Positions 45,791 to 54,936 of a stretch of 64,000 nucleotides of DNA are shown one piece after another. The position numbers and the translations under genes are program-made. Positions within the stretch are counted from its first letter, which is position 1. Every line of letters begins with the position of its first letter. Under the pieces are notes generated by a model, which saw nothing but the letters and a program-made list of their open reading frames with translations, did no database searches and was not told the DNA's origin. Source of the stretch: Olsenella sp. kh2p3 (GTDB lineage Bacteria > Actinomycetota > Coriobacteriia > Coriobacteriales > Atopobiaceae); contig FPKD01000009.1 in the NCBI GenBank assembly GCA_900119625.1, positions 40,549 to 104,548 on the forward strand, given 5' to 3'.

Positions 45791-47305
45791 ATGGCAGGTC
45801 TGGATGAACTGCTGTCGGGCGAGTCCCAGACGGTCGAGTACAAGGTCAGGCGATCTCCGAATGCGAAGAGCTATCTCAAGAGCGTGGTCGCCTTTGCCAA
45901 CGCCCGCGGTGGAACGCTGATATTTGGGGTGGACGACAAGACACGTGAGGTCGTGGGCATACCCGCGGACGAGGTGTTCACTGAAATGGACGCTATCGCG
46001 AACGCTATCATGGACTCCATCGAGCCACAGATGCTGCCCGAGATAACCCTCCGGACCGTCGACGGAAAGAGTCTCATCCTCGTTGATGTGCCTGCCGGAA
46101 GGCAGTGCCCGTACTTCATCAAGACAGATGGAATCGAGAACGGGACGTACGTGCGTGTCGGTGCCACCTCTCGGCATGCCGACCTAGACTGGGTACGCGA
46201 GCTCACACAGGAGTGCGCCCCGGAGGGATTTGACCGCCTGGTCCGCAGAGGCTTCGCAATCACGGACGAGAGGATCGAGACGCTCTGCGAGCGCATGTAC
46301 GAAGTCGCCCGCTCGCACGCCGACACCAATCGGCGCGGAACCCTCCGCAAGCCTACGGTGAGCCAGCTTCTCACCTGGGGCATCCTGAAGGAGCGCGACG
46401 GGGAGGTCTTGCCCACCAATGCCTTCCTTATCCTCGAGGGTGACCGGGAACTTGTGGCACCCCTGCAGTGCGCCCTGTTCAAAGGCAGCTCCCGTGCGAC
46501 GTTCCTCGATCGGAGGGACATTGCAGGCGACGTGATGTCGCAGGTGGAGGGCGCCTACCAGTTCGTACTGGAGAAGATGAACATGGGAGCGGACCTTGAC
46601 GGCGTGGTTCGAAGGGACGTCTTCGAGCTGCCGGAGTGGTCCGTCCGTGAGGCCATCACCAACGCGGTGGTGCACCGCTCGTACGTGGAGCGCTCGTCGG
46701 TGCAGGTCGCCCTCTACGACGACCGCCTAGAGGTGAGCTCTCCGGGAGGCATCGTGAGGGGCTTCTCGCTCGACAGGGCTCTGTCAGGCCAGTCGCGACC
46801 CCGCAACGAGGCGCTGGCGCAGGCATTCCTTTACATGGGGCTCATCGAGGGCTGGGGGAGCGGCATTCCCAGGATTATGCACGAGTTCGAGGAGAGGGGG
46901 CTGCGTGCTCCAGAGTTCCAGGACATCGACGGCATGCTACGTGTGAATATGTGGCGGCCGACGGCTGAGCAGTTCGCCGCCTTCCTCCATGGATGGGCCG
47001 TCACGGATTCGAGCGGTCTGGCGCCGGACAATAAAGACAATAAATCGGACAATAAAGACATTAAAGACAATAAATCGGACAATAAGCTGGACGGCAGGCA
47101 GGATGTCACCTCGGAGGAGGAAGCCCTACTTGCGCTGATCAGGGAGGACCCTTCCATCACTCAAGCGAGGATGGCGGAGCTGCTCGGACTGTCGAGAAGC
47201 ACCGTTGCACTCATGCTCGCACGCCTCCAGCAGGCGGGCTTGGTGAGGCGCGAGGGATCGCGAAAGGCCGGCACCTGGGTGGTCGTAGATGGTGGTGGAC
47301 GATGA
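45791..47305 (+). CDS. AlbA_2 (Schlafen-type)/HATPase_c_4 ATP-binding protein with C-terminal winged helix
   Basis: 504-aa protein. The N-terminal AlbA_2/AAA_4 domain reads ESQTVEYKVRRSPNAKSY and FANARGGTLIFGVDD. A degenerate GHKL ATPase domain follows (VREAITNAVVHRSYVERSSV near residue 285). A low-complexity linker of repeated DNK units (residues 413-432) leads to a winged helix (TQARMAELLGLSRSTVALML). Such proteins are common regulators or effectors in defence loci and often sit between mod and res. Its end overlaps res by four bases (ATGA). Confidence 0.8.
   Translation: MAGLDELLSGESQTVEYKVRRSPNAKSYLKSVVAFANARGGTLIFGVDDKTREVVGIPADEVFTEMDAIANAIMDSIEPQMLPEITLRTVDGKSLILVDVPAGRQCPYFIKTDGIENGTYVRVGATSRHADLDWVRELTQECAPEGFDRLVRRGFAITDERIETLCERMYEVARSHADTNRRGTLRKPTVSQLLTWGILKERDGEVLPTNAFLILEGDRELVAPLQCALFKGSSRATFLDRRDIAGDVMSQVEGAYQFVLEKMNMGADLDGVVRRDVFELPEWSVREAITNAVVHRSYVERSSVQVALYDDRLEVSSPGGIVRGFSLDRALSGQSRPRNEALAQAFLYMGLIEGWGSGIPRIMHEFEERGLRAPEFQDIDGMLRVNMWRPTAEQFAAFLHGWAVTDSSGLAPDNKDNKSDNKDIKDNKSDNKLDGRQDVTSEEEALLALIREDPSITQARMAELLGLSRSTVALMLARLQQAGLVRREGSRKAGTWVVVDGGGR
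47027..47086. repeat. In-frame GACAATAAA tandem repeat
   Basis: Six near-perfect 9-base units (GACAATAAA, two of them followed by TCG) code for the DNK-DNK-S linker of the AlbA_2 protein. Unit length is a multiple of three, so copy-number change would alter linker length and not the frame. Confidence 0.8.
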
Positions 47306-50300
47306 GGCTCAAGTTCAAGGTGCAGCAGTACCAGACGGACGCGACGGATGCCGTGTGCGACGTCTTCGAGGGGCAGCCCAACCAGGGCGCGGCAGCCTAC
47401 CTGCGAGATATGGGTACGCTTCCCGTTCGCGGGGGCATGGGAGCACTGTTCAATGCCGGCGACCTACAGCAGGGCATGGAGGAGGGCTATGCCAACGCGC
47501 CCGTGAGGCTCACGAAATCCGAGCTCCTCTCCAACATTCGCCGCGTGGAGCGTCGCAACCAGCTTGACGAGTCCGAGACCACCTGCCGCGACATGGCGGG
47601 AATCGCCTGCCACCTGGACGTGGAGATGGAGACGGGCACCGGCAAGACCTACGTCTACACCAAGACGATGCTGGAGCTCAACCGGCGCTACGGTTGGTGC
47701 AAGTTCATTGTGGTCGTGCCCTCCGTCGCCATCCGCGAGGGTGTGAAAAAGTCGCTCGAGTCCACCGAGCAGCACTTCTTCGAGCAGTATGGCAAGCGTG
47801 TCAACGCCTTCATCTATGACTCGGACCGGCTGAACGAGCTGGACTCCTTCGCGCAGTCCTCGGACGTCTCCTGCATGATCATCAACATGCAGGCCTTCAA
47901 CACCTCCATGAAGGAGGGCGCGAGCAACAAGGCGTCCCGCATCATCTTCGACGAGCGCGACGACTTCGGGAGCAGACGCCCCATCGACGTGATAGCCGCA
48001 ATGCGCCCCATCGTGATCCTGGACGAGCCGCAGAAGATGGGAAAGAGGGGATCTGCCACCCAGAAGGGCATCGCGCTCTTCAAACCCCTCTTCGTGCTGG
48101 GCTACTCCGCCACGCACCGGGAGAGGCACGACCTCGTCTACTCCCTCGATGCACTCGACGCCTACAACCAGCGTCTCGTGAAGCGCATCGAGGTCAAGGG
48201 CTTCAAGCTCAAGAACATGCGCGGAACGGATGCCTACCTCTTCCTCCGGCAGATCCTGGTTACCAAGAACAGGCCGCCCGTGGCAGTTATCGAGTACAAG
48301 AGGATGTCGGCTTCAGGCAGGGTAGGCAAAGCCACGGGCCGTTTCGAGGAGGGGGACAGCATCTACGACGTCTCTGGCTCGACGAGGCTCGAGGCCTACC
48401 GTGGTTACCAGATTGCTGGCGGCAACGACGGCGTCGTCCCCGGCGTGGACGGCCGTCCCGGCCGCGTCCGCTTCCTCAACGGCGTTGAGATCGAGGAGGG
48501 CACCGTCTACAACGACTCCGCCCTCGAGGACATGCAGCGCGTGCAGATACGCGAGACCATCCGGAGCCACCTCGAGAAGGAGCAGGCGCTCTTCAGTCGC
48601 GGCATCAAGTGCCTCTCGCTCTTCTTCATCGACGAGGTCGCGAAGTACCGCGACGTGACCGGCAACGGGGCGACCGTCGGCTACGGGAAGGTCTTCGAGG
48701 AGGAGTATGCCGCCGCCGTTGCGGACAGGCTTGCGCACCCCACGACGGACGACCTCGCGGACCCGAGCTACCTGGAGTACCTGAGGCGCGACACAGCGCA
48801 CCAGGTCCACGATGGGTACTTCTCCATCGACAAGAAGGGCCACGCGGTCGAGTCCAAGCGCGAGAAGAAGGCCGAGGCGGTGGAGGGCATCGGCATCAAC
48901 GACGATGACGCCCGGCGCGGCTACGACCTCATCCTCAAGGACAAGGAGCGGCTGCTCTCGCTCGACGAGCCCGTGCGGTTCGTCTTCAGCCACTCGGCCC
49001 TGCGCGAGGGCTGGGACAACCCCAACATCTTCCAGATCTGCACGCTCAAGGAGTCGGGGTCGGAGACCTCTAAGCGTCAGGAGGTCGGCCGCGGAATGCG
49101 CCTCTGCGTTGACCAGGACGGCGTGCGCCAGGACGCCCAGCTCCTCGGGCCCGACGAGGTCCAGCGCGTGAACGTGCTCACGGTCATTGCCTCGGAGAGC
49201 TACGAGACCTTCGTGCGGGACCTGCAGAGCGACATCAGGGGCACGCTGCGTGAGAGGCCGCAGAAGGTCGAGATCGACTTCTTCAGCGGAAAGACGCTCG
49301 AGGTCGAAGGCGAGGAGGTGAGCTTCTCCGCGTCGGATTCCAAGGCCATCTACAAGTACCTCATCAAGAACGACTTCCTCGATGACGCCGATCGCCCCTC
49401 CAACGACTTCCGAGCCATGGTGGGGGAGGGGAAGTTCCAGGCCAATGCCATGCACGAGCTGCCCGAGGGCCTCGGCGACGAGGCGCACGCCAAGGCAATC
49501 GAGGCGCTCCTCCGCGGCGTCTACGACCCACATGCTCTTGACGGCATGGTGCAGCGCGCCCAGGAGAAGGTCACCGAGAACGCAATCGTTCAGGAGAACT
49601 TCGGACGGACCGAGTTCAAGGAACTGTGGGACCGCATCAGCCGGAAGCACAGCTACACCGTCTCCTTCGACGACTCGGAGCTCGAGCGCAAGGCCGTGGC
49701 GAGGATTGACAGGGATCTCGCGGTGAGCCGGCTACAGTACACCATGACCGCTGGCTCCCAGCGCGACGAGGGGAGGCGTGAGGACCTTACGAGCGGGAGG
49801 TCTTTCGTCGCGCAGAGGAGCGAGACCCACGACGTGGACGAGGCTTCTGCTCCGGTTGCGGTCACCTACGACCTGGTGGGCGAGGTCGCCGCAGCGGCCC
49901 AGGTCACCCGGGCGAGCGCCGCGAGGATCCTCTCCGCCATATCGCCCCAGGTCTTCTCGCTCTACCGGGTGAACCCCGAGGAGTTCATCAAGCGCGCGGG
50001 AGGGCTCATCCTCTCCGAGAAGGCCGCGATGGTCGTGGAGCACGTGGAGTACCACGAGACGGACCGCAGCTACGACACAGCCATCTTCACCTCGCGCATG
50101 CCGGACGACGCGAGCAAGGCCTACGAGGCGAGCAAGAACGTCCAGCGCTTCGTGTTCCCGGACAGCCAGGGCGAGCGCAGGTTTGCCGAGGACCTGGACG
50201 CAGCCAGCGAGGTCGTGGTCTACGCCAAGCTACCAAGGGCGTTCCAGATACCCACCCCGGTAGGCAACTACGCGCCGGACTGGGCGATAGCCTTCAGGAA

Positions 50301-50493
50301 GGGCAGCGTGCGCCACGTGTTCTTCGTCGCCGAGACCAAGGGCACCATGGACACGATGGAGATCTCGGGTGTCGAGAAGGCCAAGATCGCCTGTGCGGAG
50401 AGGCTCTTCGACGAGGCGAGCACGTCCGACGTGCGCTACCATCAGGTGGCTGACTACGACGACCTGCTCCAGTGGGTCGGGAGGCTGGAGTAG
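47302..50493 (+). CDS. Type III restriction endonuclease subunit (Res)
   Basis: 1063-aa helicase-nuclease. Walker A is METGTGKTYVYTK (about residues 109-121), the Walker B is ILDEPQKMG (DEPQ at 241-244), SATH and RQEVGRGMRL complete the helicase motifs. The C-terminal nuclease has a PD-(D/E)XK pattern: PDWAIAF (Asp993) and FVAETKGTM (Glu1011, Lys1013). With Mod it forms a type III enzyme, which needs two head-to-head sites and ATP to cut. The helicase and nuclease look intact. Confidence 0.9.
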   Translation: MRLKFKVQQYQTDATDAVCDVFEGQPNQGAAAYLRDMGTLPVRGGMGALFNAGDLQQGMEEGYANAPVRLTKSELLSNIRRVERRNQLDESETTCRDMAGIACHLDVEMETGTGKTYVYTKTMLELNRRYGWCKFIVVVPSVAIREGVKKSLESTEQHFFEQYGKRVNAFIYDSDRLNELDSFAQSSDVSCMIINMQAFNTSMKEGASNKASRIIFDERDDFGSRRPIDVIAAMRPIVILDEPQKMGKRGSATQKGIALFKPLFVLGYSATHRERHDLVYSLDALDAYNQRLVKRIEVKGFKLKNMRGTDAYLFLRQILVTKNRPPVAVIEYKRMSASGRVGKATGRFEEGDSIYDVSGSTRLEAYRGYQIAGGNDGVVPGVDGRPGRVRFLNGVEIEEGTVYNDSALEDMQRVQIRETIRSHLEKEQALFSRGIKCLSLFFIDEVAKYRDVTGNGATVGYGKVFEEEYAAAVADRLAHPTTDDLADPSYLEYLRRDTAHQVHDGYFSIDKKGHAVESKREKKAEAVEGIGINDDDARRGYDLILKDKERLLSLDEPVRFVFSHSALREGWDNPNIFQICTLKESGSETSKRQEVGRGMRLCVDQDGVRQDAQLLGPDEVQRVNVLTVIASESYETFVRDLQSDIRGTLRERPQKVEIDFFSGKTLEVEGEEVSFSASDSKAIYKYLIKNDFLDDADRPSNDFRAMVGEGKFQANAMHELPEGLGDEAHAKAIEALLRGVYDPHALDGMVQRAQEKVTENAIVQENFGRTEFKELWDRISRKHSYTVSFDDSELERKAVARIDRDLAVSRLQYTMTAGSQRDEGRREDLTSGRSFVAQRSETHDVDEASAPVAVTYDLVGEVAAAAQVTRASAARILSAISPQVFSLYRVNPEEFIKRAGGLILSEKAAMVVEHVEYHETDRSYDTAIFTSRMPDDASKAYEASKNVQRFVFPDSQGERRFAEDLDAASEVVVYAKLPRAFQIPTPVGNYAPDWAIAFRKGSVRHVFFVAETKGTMDTMEISGVEKAKIACAERLFDEASTSDVRYHQVADYDDLLQWVGRLE

Positions 50494-50495
50494 CC

Positions 50496-52274
50496 ATGGG
50501 AAAAGAACTGTTCGACAACATCCCCAGCAAGGTCGAGGACCTCCTCCACGACGTGAAGCTGGGAAAAATCGGCCTGCCCGACCTACAGAGGCCGTTCGTC
50601 TGGCCCGACAGCAAGGTCAGGGACCTCCTCGACTCAATGCTCAAGGGCTACCCCGTCGGCTACATCATGCTCTGGTCGTCGCCGGAAGAGTACGAGAACG
50701 CCAAGCATATTGGCGACAACGAGAAGACTTACAAGGAGCCGGACGACCTTGTCATCGACGGCCAGCAAAGGCTTACGGCGCTGCTGGCGGCGTTGTACGG
50801 GACGCGGGTAAGGGACAAGAACTACAGGGACAGGACAATCAAGATTTCGTTCAACCCGCTCACGAGGGAGTTCGAGGTCTGGACGCAGGCATACGAGAGG
50901 AACACGGAGTGGATCAGCTCCGTGAGCTCGGTGTTCGAAGCCGACAGGAACCACTCCGTGTCCAAGTTCCGAAAGTCCTTCATAAGGCAGGCCAACGAGG
51001 GTAGGAGGAGGAACGACCGGCCCAATCTGACCGACGAGGAGGAGGATCTGGTTGAGGAGAACCTCAACGACCTTCTCAACCTCGGCATATACACCCTGCC
51101 GACACTCAAGATCAGCTCGAAGGCAGACGAGGAGGACGTGGCGGAGATCTTCGTGCGCGTGAACTCGGGCGGGACCAAACTCACGGAGAAGAACTTCATC
51201 GAGACCTTGCTCGCGGTGTTCGACAACGAGGTTCACTCGCGCATAGACAGTTTCTGCGCGGAGTCACGCGTCCCCAAGAACGGGACCGCATACAACCAGA
51301 TCATAGAGGTCGACCCGTCGCATCTCATCCGGGTTGCGGTCGGAGTCGGATTCAGGCGCGCCCGGCTGAAGTACGCCTACATGCTTCTCCGGGGGAAGGA
51401 TCTCAAGACCGGCATCACCTCGAGCAAGACGCGCGAGGAGAACCTCGAGAAGTTCAAGAGGTCGCTTGACCTCGCGCTCAACCTCAACAACTGGCATGCG
51501 TTCCTCAACCTGTTCGGCAAGGCGGGATACCTCAAGGGGAGCATCGTTGCCTCCACCAACGCGGTGGTCTTCAGCTACGTCCTCTATCTCATCGGCAAGT
51601 ACGACTACAAGGTACCGCCGTTCGAGCTCAACAAGGTCATAACCAAGTGGATCTTCATGTCCACCATCACCGGCTTCTACACCGGGTCGACCGAGTCCGA
51701 GGTCGAGAAGCAGTTCGCCGACCTGAGAGGCGTCACGACGGCGGAGGGCTTCGTGGCATATCTCGAGTCTGCCATCGAGACCAGGTTCACCGACGACTTC
51801 TTCACCTACAGCCTTCCGAGCAGCCTCGAGGGTTCGTCTGCCAGCTCGCCGTCGTGGTTCGGCTACGTCGCCTCGCTCATCGTCCTTGGCACGCCCATGC
51901 TGTTCAGCACGTCGCCGCTCGCCCAGTACTTTGCCATCGGGGCGAGCGGGAAGAAGGGCGCCATAGACAAGCACCACATCTTCCCGAAGAGCTACCTGAC
52001 GAAGATCGGCTACGACAACGACCGCGACCGGAACCAGATCGCCAACTTCACGTACCTCGACTACAACACGAACATCGAAATCGGCGACCAGGCCCCTTCC
52101 GAATACGTCGCTGCCTTCAGGGAGAGGCTTGGCGAAGAGGGGTATGCCAGGACCTGCGATGACAACGCGCTTCCCCTCGGCTTCGAGAGCCTCGAGTACC
52201 CCGAGTTCCTCGCCAAGAGGAGGGTGCTCATGGCGGGCATCGTCAAGAAGGCGTACAAGAGGCTCTGCGAGTGA
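50496..52274 (+). CDS. DUF262/DUF1524 GmrSD-like nuclease
   Basis: 592-aa protein. The N-terminal DUF262 ParB-like domain shows LPDLQRPFVW and LVIDGQQRLTALLAAL. The C-terminal part contains the HNH-like KHHIFPKSYL of DUF1524. Fused DUF262-DUF1524 proteins are GmrSD-type (type IV) restriction enzymes that cut modified phage DNA using NTP. It starts two bases after the res stop, behind TGGAGTAG, so it is part of the same operon and would complement Mod/Res by acting on phages with modified bases. Confidence 0.8.
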   Translation: MGKELFDNIPSKVEDLLHDVKLGKIGLPDLQRPFVWPDSKVRDLLDSMLKGYPVGYIMLWSSPEEYENAKHIGDNEKTYKEPDDLVIDGQQRLTALLAALYGTRVRDKNYRDRTIKISFNPLTREFEVWTQAYERNTEWISSVSSVFEADRNHSVSKFRKSFIRQANEGRRRNDRPNLTDEEEDLVEENLNDLLNLGIYTLPTLKISSKADEEDVAEIFVRVNSGGTKLTEKNFIETLLAVFDNEVHSRIDSFCAESRVPKNGTAYNQIIEVDPSHLIRVAVGVGFRRARLKYAYMLLRGKDLKTGITSSKTREENLEKFKRSLDLALNLNNWHAFLNLFGKAGYLKGSIVASTNAVVFSYVLYLIGKYDYKVPPFELNKVITKWIFMSTITGFYTGSTESEVEKQFADLRGVTTAEGFVAYLESAIETRFTDDFFTYSLPSSLEGSSASSPSWFGYVASLIVLGTPMLFSTSPLAQYFAIGASGKKGAIDKHHIFPKSYLTKIGYDNDRDRNQIANFTYLDYNTNIEIGDQAPSEYVAAFRERLGEEGYARTCDDNALPLGFESLEYPEFLAKRRVLMAGIVKKAYKRLCE

Positions 52275-52304
52275 GGGCATCTGCCTGCGGGAGCCCGGAG
52301 ATTC

Positions 52305-52357
52305 CTGTGTTTAAGCAAGCCTGTTTTCGACAGCAAACAAGACGCTATCAAACACAG
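52305..52357. other. Short inverted repeat after the defence operon
   Basis: CTGTGTTT (52305-52312) and AAACACAG (52350-52357) form an 8-bp dyad with a 37-base spacer that contains CTGTTTTCGACAG. It lies between the convergent ends of the GmrSD-like gene and the SDR gene. It could be a weak terminator or the right edge of the acquired segment. Confidence 0.35.
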
Positions 52358-52409
52358 TCCCCGTGGCCCTTTCCCAGCGCCCCTGCACATGCGCCACGTG
52401 GAGGCGGCC

Positions 52410-53294
52410 CTATGCTTTCCGGCTCATGGCTCTCTTTGCGGCCGCAAGCACCAGCGGGTTTGTTACCGGAATGTCCTCGATATCCTTTTTGAGCTTTAGC
52501 GCCTTCATCTGCGTGTCCGCATAATCGACATTCAGCTCAAGGCCAGACACGAAGCTGGCCCCGGCAGAGTTCACGAACACGATAGGCCATGCCATCTCGA
52601 GGGATGTGGCCAGACGACCCGCGGCTCCGGCCTCCTTGAGCAGTGCTTGCTCGCTGCCTGCCATTTTCTGGAACTCGCTCTTCATGCCGGTATCGGTACT
52701 TCCAGGCAGCACCGTGTTCACGCGGATACCCTTCTTGCCAAGCTCAGTTGAGAGGCGCGCTGCATAGTAGCTGATGCATCTCTTTGCAAAGACGTAGGCG
52801 AAGGTCGAAGGAGAAGACTTCTCAAGGTGCGCGATGGCCTCCTGGACCGCATCCCAGGACGAGGAGGATATAACCTTCTCCTCCTCTTTCCGGTACTTCA
52901 TCCAGTTGAGTCCGGCGGTGGACGATACGTACATGATTGCTCCGCCAGCGCTCATGCGTGTCTTCAAGTACTGCTCGGTAATGTACCAGTTTGCCGTGTA
53001 ATCGCAGTTGAACGTGGTGGCGTAGTCGGTTTTCAGACCGCTGAGCCCGGCTATTCCGAAGTAGCAGTCGATGTGGTCAGGGATCTTGAGAAATGCCCGG
53101 TCAATTGCTGCCTGGTCGGACAGGTTGACCATTATGTACTCCTTGATCCCCTCGACAGGGCACTCGCGCATGTCAAGTGCGTAAACCTCTGCGCCAAGCT
53201 CTGCCAGGATCTTGGCGGTCGCAAGCCCCATGCCACTTGATGCGCCGGTAACAACGCACTTCTTCCCCTCGTATCCCAAGAGTTCGTCAATCAT
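52410..53294 (-). CDS. Short-chain dehydrogenase/reductase (hydroxysteroid-dehydrogenase-like)
   Basis: 294-aa NAD(P)-dependent oxidoreductase. The TGASSGMGLATA cofactor motif is at residues 18-29, the catalytic Ser is in YVSSTAGLNW, and the YxxxK pair is in FAYVFAKRCI. The Ser-to-Tyr distance includes a 35-residue insertion, as in 3-alpha-hydroxysteroid dehydrogenases and BaiA-like bile acid enzymes of gut bacteria. That substrate assignment is only suggestive. The divergent TetR gene 108 bp away is probably its regulator. The ATG at 53294 follows GGAGGAG. Confidence 0.8.
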   Translation of the reverse strand: MIDELLGYEGKKCVVTGASSGMGLATAKILAELGAEVYALDMRECPVEGIKEYIMVNLSDQAAIDRAFLKIPDHIDCYFGIAGLSGLKTDYATTFNCDYTANWYITEQYLKTRMSAGGAIMYVSSTAGLNWMKYRKEEEKVISSSSWDAVQEAIAHLEKSSPSTFAYVFAKRCISYYAARLSTELGKKGIRVNTVLPGSTDTGMKSEFQKMAGSEQALLKEAGAAGRLATSLEMAWPIVFVNSAGASFVSGLELNVDYADTQMKALKLKKDIEDIPVTNPLVLAAAKRAMSRKA

Positions 53295-53402
53295 CGCGGT
53301 CTCCTCCTTCGATATAGTGTGCTGTGGCTGAGTGTACTGGCACGGCTGTGGGACAAATCATGCGGAGACGTGGGCCTGAGACAGGTGGGGAGGATGTGTC
53401 TC

Positions 53403-53924
53403 ATGTATTCGAGCGAGATGTCTATCATGCATGCCCTGCTCACCATCATGGACAAGAAGGCTCTGCCAGACGTCACCATGCGCGAGATTGCGCAGGAAGC
53501 GGGCGTCTCGCGCGCAACGCTGTACCGGCACTTCTCCTCGCCCGAAGACATCGTTCGGCGTTGGCTCCGAGAGCTATGCCGAAAGGTGGTAACCGACCAG
53601 GATTCGTGGGAACTCAACGGCCGCGAGGCAATCCTGCATGCCTTTACTGTGCTGTATGGGGAGAGAGACGCCCTCAGGTGTCTGACACGGCAGGGGCTGG
53701 ACCATGAGGTGGCCCGTGCCATGTACGACGCGACCCTGTACCAGATCCGACGGCTCGGCGTTCTGCATAGCAATTATCAGATCTGTTACTTTGCGGGCGC
53801 CTCGATGGGGTTGCTTTCGTGCTGGACTAGGGGAGGCATGAAGGAAAGCCCTGAGGAAATCACTGACATCTTCATCGAGCTTCTCCATGGCTACATGGAT
53901 GTGCGCGGCTCCCAGGACCAATAG
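53403..53924 (+). CDS. TetR-family transcriptional regulator
   Basis: 173-aa protein with the TetR N-terminal HTH (TMREIAQEAGVSRATLYRHF near residues 26-45) and a helical ligand-binding C-terminus. I choose the ATG at 53403, nine bases after GGGGAGG; the ATG at 53394 directly abuts it. It is divergent from the SDR gene and likely represses it in the absence of the substrate. Confidence 0.8.
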   Translation: MYSSEMSIMHALLTIMDKKALPDVTMREIAQEAGVSRATLYRHFSSPEDIVRRWLRELCRKVVTDQDSWELNGREAILHAFTVLYGERDALRCLTRQGLDHEVARAMYDATLYQIRRLGVLHSNYQICYFAGASMGLLSCWTRGGMKESPEEITDIFIELLHGYMDVRGSQDQ

Positions 53925-54012
53925 CTCTCAGAAGGGAGGTCATTGCTGTTCGGAGCGCTCGCAGGGAAGATGAGAGCTGAGAACTTACGCTGCTCCCAAG
54001 TGGAAGGCGTTC

Positions 54013-54337
54013 CTACTGCACCTCCCAGTGGCCGTTACGGTTGGCGCCTATACGCACGAGCGAGAGCAGTCGCTCACGCGTTGTCTCGTCCTCGTTCGTT
54101 ATACCGACATTCATACCGTCATTTATACCGACATCGTAGCCAGACTCACCGAGAGCGGGTTGGACAAGTCGATGTCTTCGTAGACCTTGATGGCGTTCTG
54201 CGCCTCGAGCAAGTCCTTGGGTGGTGCAATCGCCAGAGGACGGGTTTCTCGCCGTCCCCTGGCCACGTTTGACGCGTCCTCGCAGTCGCGCAGTCTCGTT
54301 ATCCCCCGCGCGACATGCGACTCGACTGCCTCGCGTT
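54013..54337 (-). pseudogene. Internally deleted Fic-family gene remnant
   Basis: Two Fic-like pieces lie in different frames. In 54123-54236, one frame reads LAIAPPKDLLEAQNAIKVYE, typical of the region before the Fic core. The frame that ends at 54013 reads ESGYDVGINDGMNVG then ETTRERLLSLVRIGAN, typical of the tail and winged helix after the core. The HPFxxGNG(R/K)R catalytic motif between them is gone. The simplest reading is an internal deletion with frame disruption, leaving no functional AMPylase. It follows directly behind the small gene at 54338-54613. Confidence 0.6.
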
Positions 54338-54613
54338 CTACAGGCTGTGCTTCTTGAGCTTCTGGTCGAAGATTGCATTCACGATGTCGCTGAGCTGTGA
54401 GCGTGCTTCGTCAGGAAGCGGACCTTCCTGCGCTGCCACGGCATAGAGCTCGGGGTGCTCGTGCTCGATCTTCTCGAAGGTCTTGCTCAATGCATGCTTG
54501 CGCACGAAGAACGGTATGCGCTTCACCTTCGCTTCATCCACCAGCTCAAGGATCTTCCTGTTGGCGGTCTCGCTGCTCGAAGAGCCAATCGGCCCCGTCT
54601 CCTTCTCGGCCAT
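54338..54613 (-). CDS. Small helical protein, possible antitoxin partner of the Fic remnant
   Basis: 91-aa charged, mostly helical protein (TANRKILELVDEAKVKRIPF and LPDEARSQLSDIVNAIFDQK). I recognise no family. The ATG at 54613 follows GAGAGGAAG, and a 20-bp perfect palindrome lies 22 bases upstream. Its gene directly precedes the Fic remnant, so it may be the surviving half of a toxin-antitoxin or regulator-effector pair. Confidence 0.55.
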   Translation of the reverse strand: MAEKETGPIGSSSSETANRKILELVDEAKVKRIPFFVRKHALSKTFEKIEHEHPELYAVAAQEGPLPDEARSQLSDIVNAIFDQKLKKHSL

Positions 54614-54634
54614 GCGTCTTCCTCTCCTCGGTAA

Positions 54635-54654
54635 ATACATTGTGCACAATGTAT
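54635..54654. promoter_or_regulatory. 20-bp perfect palindrome (operator)
   Basis: ATACATTGTGCACAATGTAT is perfectly symmetric and lies 22 bases upstream of the ATG of the small helical protein gene. Its length and position fit an autoregulatory operator. Confidence 0.7.
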
Positions 54655-54936
54655 CTTAGGTATCCTGAATGCTGCCTGCCGCGGCGACATGCGATATGCA
54701 CAGCTTGTCCACGGAGTCGGGAAGGCTTGGCAGAAGAACTCTCAGAGCTATGCCCTGAGACGTCTTTCGAGCACCAGCATCACGAGCAGGTGCCTTGATC
54801 AGGCGCCTGCCACATTAGAGGCGCTGGTCTCGTAGATTTGCGATCACGATGCCGACCAGGGCGAATGCAGAGACGCTGGTATGTCCCAGGGTGGACCGCA
54901 GGGATTCCCCGCTTGCGGGGTTCCCATTCGCGCAAC
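54655..54936. other. Gene-free stretch
   Basis: I find no credible gene. The left edge must hold the promoter of the small helical protein gene (leftward). Near 54900-54925 lies a single CCCCGC-TT-GCGGGG hairpin behind the hipA remnant (leftward), possibly a terminator although it has no T run. Confidence 0.4.

Noticed and set aside
53943..54272. 109-codon plus-strand frame after the TetR gene
   Set aside because: It runs antisense to the Fic remnant, has Arg/Ser-rich composition and no plausible start.
54890..54930. CCCCGC-TT-GCGGGG hairpin resembling the core of a type I-E CRISPR repeat
   Set aside because: It occurs only once, with no spacer-repeat pattern and no cas genes nearby. A terminator-like hairpin behind the hipA remnant is the simpler reading.
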